A stretch of 64,000 nucleotides of DNA from positions 434,001 through 498,000 of the forward strand of contig NZ_JACAQA010000003.1 in assembly GCF_013385425.1 (NCBI RefSeq), given 5' to 3'. A program made the translations under genes and the position numbers. Shown in pieces: positions 43,288 to 52,389 of this stretch. Origin of the DNA: Pseudomonas gingeri. GTDB taxonomy: Bacteria; Pseudomonadota; Gammaproteobacteria; Pseudomonadales; Pseudomonadaceae. Under the pieces are notes generated by a model that made no database searches, was not told the DNA's origin, and was given only the letters and a program-made list of their open reading frames with translations. Positions within the stretch are counted from its first letter, which is position 1; each line of letters starts with the position of its first letter.

Positions 43288-44244
43288 TCAGCCAATCACC
43301 TTCGCATACACCGGCCGGTCGACATTCCCACCGGTCAGAATGATCCCCACCTTCGTCCCTTCCATGGCCCCACGCTCCTGCATCAGCGCCGCCAGCGCCG
43401 CCGCCCCTGCCCCTTCGGCCAGGTTGTGGGTGTCGCTGTAATACACGCGCATGGCCTCGCTGACCTCCTCGTCCGTCACCGATACGATCCTCGCCGCACC
43501 CGCCGCATAAACCGCAAAGGCTTCGGGGATCGGCTTGCGCACGGCCATACCGTCGGCCAGGGTATTGGCCGATGCGGTTTCCAGTATTTTTCCGGCTTCG
43601 AAGGATAACTTCGCGGCGTCCGCTTCAGTCGATACCACGCCCACCACCTGGGTCTTGAGGCCCAGCACATCGCGGGCGGCAATCACCCCACAAACTCCCG
43701 ATCCGCAACCGATGGGCACATAAACGGTGTCCAGGTCCGGCACCGCCTTGAACAACTCCAGCGCGTAAGTGGAAACCCCCTTGATCAACTCGGGATGGTA
43801 CGGCGGCACCAGGTAGAGGCCTTGCCCCTCAGCCAGGCGCGCGGCCTCTTCACGGGCCTCGTCGAAATCCCAGCCAAACTCGACGACCTCGCCACCAAAG
43901 CCGCGCATGGCGTTGTTTTTCTCCACGGAATTGCCCCGCGGCACCACGATCAACGCCCTCAAGCCCAGCGCCCGGGCCGCCAGGGCGATGCTCTGGCCGT
44001 GGTTGCCGCGGGTGGCGGTGACAACGCCTCGGGTGTCCGGGTGGGTACGTTTGAGCCAGTGCATGAAGGTAATGCCGCCGCGCACCTTGAAAGCCCCGGT
44101 GGGGGTATGGTTTTCGTGCTTGACCCAAACCGTGCACCCCAAGCGTTCGGCCAGCAATGGCCAGGCATATTGGGCGGTGGCGGGCATCACCTGGTATACC
44201 TGGCGGGCAGCGTTTTCGATGTCGTCGCGAGTCAGTCCGTGCAT
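43288..44244 (-). CDS. Threonine dehydratase-like PLP enzyme
   Basis: A 318-residue fold-type II PLP enzyme without an ACT domain. The PLP lysine is in HTPTGAFKVRGGITF, the phosphate loop is GCGSGVCG, and GIILTGGNVD is the C-terminal anchor. The short length fits catabolic serine/threonine or 3-hydroxyaspartate dehydratases rather than biosynthetic IlvA. The ATG at 44244 gives the usual N-terminus (MHGLTRDDIENAARQVYQVM). Divergent from an AraC gene. Confidence 0.88.
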   Translation of the reverse strand: MHGLTRDDIENAARQVYQVMPATAQYAWPLLAERLGCTVWVKHENHTPTGAFKVRGGITFMHWLKRTHPDTRGVVTATRGNHGQSIALAARALGLRALIVVPRGNSVEKNNAMRGFGGEVVEFGWDFDEAREEAARLAEGQGLYLVPPYHPELIKGVSTYALELFKAVPDLDTVYVPIGCGSGVCGVIAARDVLGLKTQVVGVVSTEADAAKLSFEAGKILETASANTLADGMAVRKPIPEAFAVYAAGAARIVSVTDEEVSEAMRVYYSDTHNLAEGAGAAALAALMQERGAMEGTKVGIILTGGNVDRPVYAKVIG

Positions 44245-44340
44245 GGCTATTCTCTCTGAGGTTTTGCCCAGTCTAGGCAGACGCACAAGCTGCGGGCTTT
44301 CAGAAAATTGACCTGACCTTCAGGCGTGCCCTTCAGTAAG

Positions 44341-45147
44341 ATGGTGCCTATGAATCGCCGAAACAGCTTGCCGTCACCGCCCCTGCGCGAACCGGTCCGT
44401 CGGGCCGAGGCCGGGCCGTGGGCGATCGAATTGCTACCGGCGGCCAGCTACGAAACCCGCTATATCGCAACCCAGGCCGCCATTGGTTTTGCCTTCGACA
44501 GCCAGCGCGGCCAGCACGCGATTGGCAGCGACCGGATCCGCCCATTTGTCGCCACGCCCAACGGCCTGGCGTTCATACCACCGGGGTGTGATGTGTTTTC
44601 CGAATCGCCCAAGGGCGGTGAGTACCTGCGGCTGATTCGCACCGACGGCACGCCGCTGGCGGGGGACCATGCGTTCAACAATCGCATCGATCGGCAGGCC
44701 ATTGCCCTCGCCCAACGAATGCGTAGTGCGCTGTTGCGGGCCTCGGTGGAGGACGACTGGGAGGCCTGGGCACTGGCCCTGGTTCAACGAGCGGCGGGAG
44801 AGGATCGGTTGCCGGAACCTCTGCGGGGTTCGATGACTACCCAGCGGTTGCGCCTGCTCGATGAGTTCATTGACGCCGGGCTCGACGGGGCGTTGAGTGT
44901 GCAGGCGATGGCGGCGGTGCTGGGGTTATCCGAAGGCTACTTCATACGGGCGTTCAAGGACGCCACGGGCAAGAGCCCCCACAGCTACCTGATCGATCGA
45001 CGCCTGGTCCGCGCCCGGGACCTGTTGCGCAACCCGGCGGAGCGCCTGGCGGACATCGCCCAGGCCTGCGGTTTTGCCTCCCAGGCCCATATGGCCACGG
45101 CGTTCAGGCAGCGTTTGGGCGTCAGTCCGCGAGACATGCGTGGGTGA
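44341..45147 (+). CDS. AraC-family regulator, divergent from the threonine dehydratase
   Basis: A 268-residue AraC regulator. The N-terminal half has no evident cupin His motif and is variable. The C-terminal AraC domain (about 165-268) reads LSVQAMAAVLGLSEGYFIRA, FKDATGKSPHSYLIDRRLVR and ADIAQACGFASQAHMATAFR with RLGVSPRDMRG at the end. The start is uncertain among GTG 44326, ATG 44341 and ATG 44350; no strong ribosome binding site decides. Its likely target is the divergent dehydratase gene. Confidence 0.85.
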   Translation: MVPMNRRNSLPSPPLREPVRRAEAGPWAIELLPAASYETRYIATQAAIGFAFDSQRGQHAIGSDRIRPFVATPNGLAFIPPGCDVFSESPKGGEYLRLIRTDGTPLAGDHAFNNRIDRQAIALAQRMRSALLRASVEDDWEAWALALVQRAAGEDRLPEPLRGSMTTQRLRLLDEFIDAGLDGALSVQAMAAVLGLSEGYFIRAFKDATGKSPHSYLIDRRLVRARDLLRNPAERLADIAQACGFASQAHMATAFRQRLGVSPRDMRG

Positions 45148-45151
45148 TCGG

Positions 45152-45898
45152 CTATCCGCGCGCTGGAAGGGACTGGTACAGCTGTTGGACCGCCTCTTGT
45201 CCGTAGCGCCGCTCCAGCTTTCTGATAATGAAATGCCCGCGCGCCATGTCCTGGAAGTGGTTGATAAAGGCCAGGTTGATCAGCGCGCCGCCCACCGCGC
45301 CGATCGCCGGTATGGCTTGCGCGGCGGCCTTCTCCCCCACGTGGATGCTGAAGCGTTCGGCAATGGTGGCGATCAGCTTGAGTATCGAGCCATCCGACAG
45401 GGACTTCGCCAACGCAGCCCGCACGGTGTAATAGCCGGTTTCCGAATCATCGTCCTTGGTTGATCGACCGCCGAGTGCAAAGACCGCCAGGCAGGCTTGT
45501 TTCGCCTCGTCGGTATCAATGCGCTCGTCATGACTCCTGGCGATATCGGCAATGGAGCGCAGCATGATTGAGGTTGAGAGCGGCAACTCGACACTGAGCC
45601 CGGCAAAACCGAAAAAGCCGCCGACGCCCCCGCTGACGGCGATGCCGGTCTTGTGCCAGAGATTGGAAGGCCCCTCACCCGGAATATCCTTCATGGTAAA
45701 CACCGCGGCATCGAGGGCCTTCACCAGTGCTGATTGAGTGATACCGGCAATTCTTTTGGTGATGCTTTTGGGTAACTGCGCCAGTGCGACCTCGATGGGC
45801 ATGCCGATAATATTCGTCAGCTTGGCGACGAAGCCGGGGTTCTCCAGCAGGTTCTTTGCACATTGCAGCTCATTTCGATCGTCTTCCGAGAAGCTCAT
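45152..45898 (-). CDS. EcsC-family protein
   Basis: A 248-residue protein of the EcsC family. Glycine-rich amphipathic helices are evident: AVSGGVGGFFGFAGLSVELP, then LSTSIMLRSIADIARSHDE, KQACLAVFALGG and AIPAIGAVGGALINLAFINH. The ATG at 45898 is used. The function of bacterial EcsC proteins outside the Ecs transporter is unknown. It is convergent with the AraC gene and divergent from the acetyltransferase. Confidence 0.85.
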   Translation of the reverse strand: MSFSEDDRNELQCAKNLLENPGFVAKLTNIIGMPIEVALAQLPKSITKRIAGITQSALVKALDAAVFTMKDIPGEGPSNLWHKTGIAVSGGVGGFFGFAGLSVELPLSTSIMLRSIADIARSHDERIDTDEAKQACLAVFALGGRSTKDDDSETGYYTVRAALAKSLSDGSILKLIATIAERFSIHVGEKAAAQAIPAIGAVGGALINLAFINHFQDMARGHFIIRKLERRYGQEAVQQLYQSLPARG

Positions 45899-46231
45899 CA
45901 ATACGTACTCGATACTGGGTTGGCAGGACAGCTACAGGACAAAAAGCTCCAGTGCATCCCTGTGGCAACGTGAGTATCAAAGTGCGGCCACTGTATGGAA
46001 AAGGCAAGTCATGGTGCTCCATAAAGCTCCACTTGTGGTCCCAGCCGAGGATCGTGCTGTGAATTTCAAAGGCTTCGAACAGCCGCAACTCGCGGCGATG
46101 CGAAGACCGCTGAAGCGCGGCACAAACTGAGCATTGCTGTACAAAAAAGCGTTGATTACTCAAGTGAGGCTGATAATACTCGCAAGCGAAGACCCAAGCC
46201 CAAGAGCATTCAAGCAAGGAGGCGCGAACCA
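45899..46231. other. Intergenic region between EcsC and GNAT genes
   Basis: This 333-base stretch separates the leftward EcsC gene from the rightward acetyltransferase and must hold promoters for both. It is AT-richer than average in its last 100 bases. Short open frames in it have no ribosome binding sites or recognisable products. GGAGGCG at 46219-46225 serves the acetyltransferase start at 46232. Confidence 0.4.
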
Positions 46232-46732
46232 ATGCAGACATTCAGTGTTCGCACGCTAGAAGAAACGGATATTGAAGCCTTGCTGAGATTCGAAACCCAT
46301 AACCGTGAATGGTTCGAATCTCAAATTGACGCCCGTGCCCCTTCCTTCTACTCACGGCAAGGGGTTACCGATCATATTGAGCGCTATTTGTCCGACTTTG
46401 CTCTCGGTATCTGGCATCCCTTTGTTATCGAAGAAGCCAGTGAGGGAATAGTCGGTCGAGCCAACTTGAAAAACATCAACTCACCAGAGGGTTGTGCAGA
46501 AGTCGGTTATCGGATTGATCAACGCTTTTGCGGGCAGGGACTCGCCACCCTGGCATTGCAGCATCTTATCCAGGAGGCACAGACGCACTGGAACCTTACG
46601 CAACTGCTGGCCATTGTCTACAAGAACAATATTGGCTCACAAAAAGTACTGAGCCGGTGCGGGTTTCTGCTTGAACATGAACTCGGTATGGACAAGACGA
46701 AGGATGAATATCTATTCATCCTTTCGCTCTAG
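46232..46732 (+). CDS. GNAT N-acetyltransferase, RimJ/RimL type
   Basis: A 166-residue acetyltransferase. The acetyl-CoA segment is seen in GCAEVGYRIDQRFCGQGLAT (Q/RxxGxG/A form) and LAIVYKNNIGSQKVLSRCGF is the RimJ/RimL substrate-end motif. Such enzymes modify N-terminal or ribosomal amines or small amines; the substrate is unknown. Composition is AT-richer than neighbours. A strong terminator follows. Confidence 0.9.
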   Translation: MQTFSVRTLEETDIEALLRFETHNREWFESQIDARAPSFYSRQGVTDHIERYLSDFALGIWHPFVIEEASEGIVGRANLKNINSPEGCAEVGYRIDQRFCGQGLATLALQHLIQEAQTHWNLTQLLAIVYKNNIGSQKVLSRCGFLLEHELGMDKTKDEYLFILSL

Positions 46733-46743
46733 AGACTGGCCGC

Positions 46744-46769
46744 AAAAAAAGCACCTGAGGTGCTTTTTT
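46744..46769. terminator. Bidirectional intrinsic terminator after the GNAT gene
   Basis: AGCACC (46750-46755) and GGTGCT (46759-46764) form a stem around a TGA loop, with an A run on the left (46744-46750) and a T run on the right (46764-46769). It sits between the convergent GNAT and YcaO genes and can serve both. Confidence 0.88.
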
Positions 46770-46781
46770 GTCAGCACTATT

Positions 46782-48986
46782 TCAGCTGGATAACGCCGTC
46801 ACCCTGGCCCGCGCCGCGTGCAGTTTTTTGTAGCTGTCGATCAGGCGCAGGTGCCGATCAAGCCCCTCCAGCTTCATGCTGGTAGGCGTCAAGCCGAAGA
46901 AGCGCACGCGGCCCTCGACCGAACCGATCACGGCGTCCATCCGCGGGTTGCCAAACATCCGGCGGAAATTGACCTCGTAATCGCTCAATTCCAGCTCGTT
47001 GTCCATCTGCACCTCCAGCACCACATTCAAGGCCTGGTAGAACAACCCGCGCTCGACCGTGTTGTCGTTGAACTGCAGGAAGGTTTCCACCAGCTCTTTC
47101 GCCTCGTCAAATTGCTTCAAAGCGAGATAGATCAGCAGCTTCAACTCCAGGATCGTCAACTGACCCCAAGCCGTATTGTCGTCAAACTCGATGCCGATCA
47201 AGGTGGTGATATCGGTGTAGTCGTCCAGCTCGCTTTCTTCCAGACGCTTGACCAGGGCTTTAAGGTCGGCATCGTCGAGGCTGTGCAGATTCAGGATATC
47301 GGCGCGGAAGAACAGCGCCTTGTTGGTGTTATCCCAGATCAGATCGTCCACCGGATAAATTTCCGAGTAATCCGGTACCAGAATGCGGCAGGCCGTTGCA
47401 CCGATATGCTCATACACGGCCATGTAGACCTCTTTGCCCAGGTCTTCAAGAATACCGAACAAGGTCGCGGCTTCCTCGGCATTGGAGTTTTCACCCTGGC
47501 CGGAGAAATCCCATTCAACAAATTCGAAATCCGACTTGGCACTGAAGAAACGCCACGACACCACGCCGCTGGAGTCGATAAAGTGTTCCACAAAGTTGTT
47601 CGGCTCCATCACCGCGTGACTTTCAAAGGTCGGCTGGGGCAGATCGTTCAGACCTTCAAAACTGCGACCCTGCAACAGCTCCGTGAGACTGCGCTCCAGC
47701 GCCACCTCAAGGCTTGGGTGCGCCCCGAACGAAGCAAACACACCGCCAGTACGCGGGTTCATCAGGGTGACACACATCACCGGAAATTCCCCGCCCAGCG
47801 ACGCATCCTTCACTAGCACCGGAAAGCCCTGCTCTTCCAGACCCTGGATACCGGCCAGGATACCGGGGTATTTCGCCAGGACTTCCTGTGGCACATCCGG
47901 CAGTGCGATTTCACCTTCGAGGATTTCGCGTTTTACCGCGCGCTCGAAGATTTCCGACAGGCACTGAACCTGCGCTTCGGCCAGCGTATTACCGGCGCTC
48001 ATGCCATTGCTGAGGAACAGGTTCTCGATCAGGTTCGACGGGAAATACACCACCTCGCCATCCGACTGACGCACATACGGCAACGAGCAGATACCACGCT
48101 CTTCATTGCCGGAGTTGGTATCGATCAGGTGCGAGCCACGCAACTCGCCATCGGGGTTGTAGATCGCCAGGCAATGCTGGTCGAGAATTTCAGCCGGCAG
48201 CTCATCCTTGCGGCCAGGCTTGAACCAGCGTTCGTTCGGGTAATGCACAAACGCCGCATTGGCGATGTCTTCGCCCCAGAACTGATCGTTGTAGAAGAAA
48301 TTGCAATTCAGTCGCTCGATAAACTCGCCCAACGCCGAGGCCAATGCGCCTTCCTTGGTCGAGCCCTTGCCATTGGTAAAACACATCGGCGAATGCGCAT
48401 CGCGGATATGCAGCGACCACACATTGGGAACAATATTGCGCCACGAAGCGATTTCAATCTTCATGCCCAGGCCGGCCAGAATGCCCGACATATTGGCGAT
48501 GGTTTGTTCCAGCGGCAGATCCTTGCCGGCAATATAGGTAGCGGCGTCCGAAACCGGGCCGAGCATCAGCAATGCCTGGGCATCGGCATCCAGGTTCTCC
48601 ACTTCCTCGATCACAAACTCAGGCCCGGTTTGCACGACCTTCTTTACCGTGCAACGGTCGATGGAACGCAAAATGCCCTGGCGGTCCTTGGCGGAGATAT
48701 CCGCCGGCAACTCGACCTGAATCTTGAAAATCTGGTTGTAGCGGTTTTCCGGATCAACAATATTGTTCTGCGAAAGACGGATATTGTCGGTGGGAATATT
48801 GCGGGTTTCGCAGTACAACTTCACAAAGTAAGCCGCACACAACGCCGACGAAGCCAGAAAATAATCGAACGGGCCGGGGGCCGATCCATCGCCCTTATAG
48901 CGAATAGGTTGATCGGCCACCACCGTGAAGTCATCGAATTTGGCTTCAAGCCGAAGGTTGTCGAGAAAATTGACCTTGATTTCCAT
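46782..48986 (-). CDS. ycaO: OsmC–YcaO fusion protein
   Basis: A 734-residue protein. Residues 1-140 form an OsmC-like domain (GSAPGPFDYFLASSALCAAY, with the Cys of the peroxidase-like fold). The YcaO domain spans about 160-570, with the ATP/Mg motifs STKEGALASALGEFIERLN and NTLAEAQVQCLSEIFERAVK. The C-terminal 150 residues are helical, TPR-like. This is the E. coli YcaO architecture; that protein is linked genetically to beta-methylthiolation of ribosomal protein S12. No PxPxP tail is present, so it is not of the azoline-cyclodehydratase type. It has its own upstream promoter region (48987-49072). Confidence 0.93.
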   Translation of the reverse strand: MEIKVNFLDNLRLEAKFDDFTVVADQPIRYKGDGSAPGPFDYFLASSALCAAYFVKLYCETRNIPTDNIRLSQNNIVDPENRYNQIFKIQVELPADISAKDRQGILRSIDRCTVKKVVQTGPEFVIEEVENLDADAQALLMLGPVSDAATYIAGKDLPLEQTIANMSGILAGLGMKIEIASWRNIVPNVWSLHIRDAHSPMCFTNGKGSTKEGALASALGEFIERLNCNFFYNDQFWGEDIANAAFVHYPNERWFKPGRKDELPAEILDQHCLAIYNPDGELRGSHLIDTNSGNEERGICSLPYVRQSDGEVVYFPSNLIENLFLSNGMSAGNTLAEAQVQCLSEIFERAVKREILEGEIALPDVPQEVLAKYPGILAGIQGLEEQGFPVLVKDASLGGEFPVMCVTLMNPRTGGVFASFGAHPSLEVALERSLTELLQGRSFEGLNDLPQPTFESHAVMEPNNFVEHFIDSSGVVSWRFFSAKSDFEFVEWDFSGQGENSNAEEAATLFGILEDLGKEVYMAVYEHIGATACRILVPDYSEIYPVDDLIWDNTNKALFFRADILNLHSLDDADLKALVKRLEESELDDYTDITTLIGIEFDDNTAWGQLTILELKLLIYLALKQFDEAKELVETFLQFNDNTVERGLFYQALNVVLEVQMDNELELSDYEVNFRRMFGNPRMDAVIGSVEGRVRFFGLTPTSMKLEGLDRHLRLIDSYKKLHAARARVTALSS

Positions 48987-49072
48987 GCGGGATTACCAAA
49001 ATAACGAGACAAATAATTGGCCGCCATTATCCGGTTTTTCAGTTGGAAGTCTTGTGCTTTCAATCGCCGCAC

Positions 49073-50680
49073 TCAATGACTCGACGCACCTCCCAAGGCC
49101 TTCAACAGTACCGGATCATGCCCATAGATATCCGGGGCATAGAGCAAGGTTCCGTCACCAGCGACTTGCACCGTCCAATAACCGAGCAGGATCGGCACCG
49201 GCGCGACCAGTCTGAATTCATGGGTGGTGCCGCTGGCCAATAACTCCTCGGTCCGGGCACGCTCGGCCGGGGTCAGCAGCAGGTCCCGTAGGTGCATCGG
49301 CTGCTCGACCCGCACACAACCCGAGCTGAAAGCCCGCGGCCCCTTGGCAAACAGCGGCTGGCTGGGGGTGTCGTGCAGGTATACCGAAAAGGGATTGGGG
49401 AACCGCAGGACGATCTTGCCCAGCGGGTTCCGTGGACCGGCCTCCTGGCGCAGCATGATATTGCCGGGCCGCTCCCAGTCGATGGCGTCCGCTGCCAGGG
49501 GATTGCCTGCACTGTCCAGGATCTGCAGGTTCTGCTGGCTCAGGTAGGCCGGATCCTGACGGATAGCCGGCAGCTTGTCCTCACGCATGATGGTCGGCGG
49601 CACGGTCCAGGTCGGGTTCAGGGTCAGCCGGGTGACCCGGGATTTCAATAGCGGTGTCTGCCGATCGGCACGTCCTACCTGAAGGCGTGTCTGCCACACC
49701 GGCGCGCCGTCGTGATAGACACTCAACCGGGCCGCCGCGACATTGACCAGCACCCCCTCGGGCTCCAGATCCGGTGCCAGCCAACGAAAGCGTTCAAGGT
49801 TGATCCGCAGCTGCTCGCGCCGTAGTGCCGGGCTGATATTCAGCTCGGTCAGGGTGCCTGGCCCGATCACCCCATCCCCCTGTAGCGAATGGCTCAGTTG
49901 GAAGTGCTTGACCGCGCTGCTCAGTTCCTCGCCGTAGGTTTTTTCAGGACCGCCGGGCAGGCTCTCCAGATAGCCCTCGGCGAGCATTCGCTGCGCCAGC
50001 GCGGGTATCCGAGCGTCCTCCATGCCGGGACGCAGCAAGGTTCCACCCGCGATCGCTTGCCAATGGGCCAATGGCTGCAGACGCTGCTCCGCGTAGACCC
50101 GCCGCAGGCTGCGGTACAACTCGATATTCGGCCGCGCCTGATCAAAGGCCAGGGCCATATCCTGCAGCCCCGTCGCCGCCAGCGTCAGGACCTCGGCGTC
50201 GACGTCCCGGGTCGACGGCTGTGCATGCCAGAGCGGCTCGAAGCGCGCCTGCTGCAAACGACCGTAACGCAGGTCCTGCAAGGCTTGCAGATACTGCCGG
50301 CTGATTTCGACATCGGTACACAGCGCGTTGCCGGCTCCCGTGTCCTGGGGCAACGGGTAACGCGCCGGGTCCAGGCCGTCATCGGCCAACAACGGCAACT
50401 GCGCCTGCAAGGCCGACAGACGCCCGCTGACGGACCAGACAGGCGCATCATTCTGAGACTGGTAAAACGCCTGCAAACGCTGCTGTGCCGACGTGTCCAA
50501 CTGTGCGACCAGGCCCGGGCACTCGGTCGACAACTGCGTCAGGAACGACGGCAAAGGCATGGGCAGATCGGTGAGCAGGTCTTCTGCTGTCGCGACCAGT
50601 GGTGCCACGAGCAGGTAAATGCTCAAGTAATATGCGTGTTTTTTGAACAACGGCTTGACTCCAATCCACGGTCGTCGCAT
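49073..50680 (-). CDS. Periplasmic L,D-transpeptidase (YcbB/LdtD-like)
   Basis: A 535-residue secreted enzyme. The ATG at 50680 is followed by a signal anchor (YYLSIYLLVAPLVATAED). A peptidoglycan-binding domain lies near 255-310 (SHSLQGDGVIGPGTLTELN), and the YkuD catalytic domain at about 330-490 contains VYLHDTPSQPLFAKGPRAFS and the active-site SSGCVRVEQP. It forms 3-3 cross-links in peptidoglycan or attaches proteins. Its 5' side is divergent from a second, unrelated L,D-transpeptidase-type gene 113 bases away, which is unusual and suggests joint control. Confidence 0.93.
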   Translation of the reverse strand: MRRPWIGVKPLFKKHAYYLSIYLLVAPLVATAEDLLTDLPMPLPSFLTQLSTECPGLVAQLDTSAQQRLQAFYQSQNDAPVWSVSGRLSALQAQLPLLADDGLDPARYPLPQDTGAGNALCTDVEISRQYLQALQDLRYGRLQQARFEPLWHAQPSTRDVDAEVLTLAATGLQDMALAFDQARPNIELYRSLRRVYAEQRLQPLAHWQAIAGGTLLRPGMEDARIPALAQRMLAEGYLESLPGGPEKTYGEELSSAVKHFQLSHSLQGDGVIGPGTLTELNISPALRREQLRINLERFRWLAPDLEPEGVLVNVAAARLSVYHDGAPVWQTRLQVGRADRQTPLLKSRVTRLTLNPTWTVPPTIMREDKLPAIRQDPAYLSQQNLQILDSAGNPLAADAIDWERPGNIMLRQEAGPRNPLGKIVLRFPNPFSVYLHDTPSQPLFAKGPRAFSSGCVRVEQPMHLRDLLLTPAERARTEELLASGTTHEFRLVAPVPILLGYWTVQVAGDGTLLYAPDIYGHDPVLLKALGGASSH

Positions 50681-50793
50681 TGATAGTTCACAGCTGCAAC
50701 AGAAGCGAAAAACCTTCAGGCAGCCTGTGACCACGCTGCCCGAAGACCGTTGGGAGGCGCGAGCCTGGATTGACGGCCGAGGCACTCTTCAAC

Positions 50794-51504
50794 ATGCTGA
50801 CTTCTTGCTCCCGACTCTGCCTGATTATTCTGACCCTGGCTGCACCCTGCAGTTCTGCCCTGGCCGCCAAGGGCCATGAACCGACGCTGTACCGCAGACT
50901 CGCCCACGCCGCGCCGGAACTCAACCCCCTGGTTCTGAAAAACGCCCTGAGCGCCATGCAATGCGCCATCAACAGCGGCCTCGAACAATCCGAGCGCCTG
51001 GCGGTGATCGACTACTCGCAACCCTCGACCAAGCGGCGCCTGTGGATCTTCGACCTGCGCAAGAAGACCCTGGTGCTGCGCGACCTGGTCGCCCATGGAC
51101 AAAAATCCGGAGAGAACTTCGCCACCCAATTTTCCAATCAGGTGGGCAGTTATCAATCCAGCCTGGGCCTGTTCCGCACCCAGGAAAGTTACGAGGGCAC
51201 CCATGGTTATTCCCTGCGCATGGACGGCCTGGAGCCCGGTTTCAATGACCGCGCCCGCGACCGTGACATCGTGATTCATGCAGCCGACTACGTGAGCCCC
51301 CTGTGGAGCAAGCGCGAAGGCCGTCTCGGCCGCAGCCAGGGCTGCCCCGCCGTCCGCCCGCAAGTGGCGCGGCAGGTGGTCGACAAACTCAAGGACGGCC
51401 AGTTCATGTTTGTCTGGTACCCCGACAAGCACTGGCTGAAATCCTCGGCCTATCTCAACTGCAAACCCCAGCAGATGGCCAGTGCCATAGTCCCCGGTGG
51501 TTGA
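50794..51504 (+). CDS. Murein L,D-transpeptidase catalytic domain family protein (YkuD_2 type)
   Basis: A 236-residue secreted protein with a signal peptide (MLTSCSRLCLIILTLAAPCS to about 28). The catalytic domain contains RDIVIHAADYVSP (His) and GRSQGCPAVRPQVARQVVD (active-site Cys in SQGCPAV). This is the short, second type of L,D-transpeptidase fold. The ATG at 50794 is used; a TTG at 50770 is also in frame. It is divergent from the YcbB-like gene and acts in the same wall. CGS-like neighbours do not explain it. Confidence 0.85.
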   Translation: MLTSCSRLCLIILTLAAPCSSALAAKGHEPTLYRRLAHAAPELNPLVLKNALSAMQCAINSGLEQSERLAVIDYSQPSTKRRLWIFDLRKKTLVLRDLVAHGQKSGENFATQFSNQVGSYQSSLGLFRTQESYEGTHGYSLRMDGLEPGFNDRARDRDIVIHAADYVSPLWSKREGRLGRSQGCPAVRPQVARQVVDKLKDGQFMFVWYPDKHWLKSSAYLNCKPQQMASAIVPGG

Positions 51505-51525
51505 TCCCCAGGGGAAACAGCACCT

Positions 51526-52257
51526 CTACCTCGGATGGTCTTGGCGCAGCCTGTACTGCGCCATCAGTTTGTCCAGAAACCCAAAGAGCTTCTGGTTCAT
51601 TTGCCCATAATCATTGGCCCGAAGGGCTGCCGGTTGCTGGACGAAACGGCGGCCAGTGGCCTGCGCGAGTTCGCTCTCGGACGCGGCGATAAGCCGCTCC
51701 ACGACATCGCGGGTGAATTCCATATGGCATTGAAAGCCATATACGAACGGGCTGTACTCGATGATCTGCCGGGGACAGCCTTCGCTATAGGCCAGGATCC
51801 TGGCGTTCTCGGTCAGACCGGGCATATCGTTGTGCCAATGCCCGACTTCCAGGGCATCGCCGAAATGAGCGACCTTGTCGTTGCCCTTCCCCGCCTCGGT
51901 CAGGGTAATCGGGTACTTGCCGATCTCTTTCTCGGGGCTGTGACCGAACCTGGCCCCCAGGGCCTCGCCAAGCAGTTGGGCACCGAGGCAGACACCCACC
52001 ACGGCCTTTTGCGCCGTAACGGCTTTGGCGATCAACGCACATTCGGCGGCGGAGTCGAAGTGCGGACACTCTTCCCGGGTGGTGGCCGGTGACTGAGGAC
52101 CGCCCAGCACCACCAGCAGATCGATGTTATCCACGTCCGGGAAAGCATGACGCTCATAAACCCGCGAGTAGCTTGCCTCGTAGCCACGTTCTTCAACCCA
52201 GGCCTCGTAGGCACCCGGCGACTCGAATGCTTCGTGAACGACGAAATGGACTTTCAT
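51526..52257 (-). CDS. Class I glutamine amidotransferase (GuaA-like N-terminal domain protein)
   Basis: A 243-residue stand-alone class I GATase. The catalytic triad is visible: Cys in GVCLGAQLLGEALG, His in FQCHMEFTRDVVE, and Glu in the same motif. VVLGGPQSP begins the oxyanion-region loop. Such proteins are often GMP-synthase-like and act on unknown amines or in gamma-glutamylation removal. It is convergent with the L,D-transpeptidase-type gene and divergent from the LprI-like gene. Confidence 0.9.
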   Translation of the reverse strand: MKVHFVVHEAFESPGAYEAWVEERGYEASYSRVYERHAFPDVDNIDLLVVLGGPQSPATTREECPHFDSAAECALIAKAVTAQKAVVGVCLGAQLLGEALGARFGHSPEKEIGKYPITLTEAGKGNDKVAHFGDALEVGHWHNDMPGLTENARILAYSEGCPRQIIEYSPFVYGFQCHMEFTRDVVERLIAASESELAQATGRRFVQQPAALRANDYGQMNQKLFGFLDKLMAQYRLRQDHPR

Positions 52258-52389
52258 TGAAACTCCTCTGGTGACAGTCCCTGTTTGGTACCCGCCCTCG
52301 AGGATGAAGTCCAGTCATCTTTCATCATGTGGGATGAGCCTTGCTGATAGCATTTTGCCGTATACCAATAAGTCGACAGGAAGCGCGTT

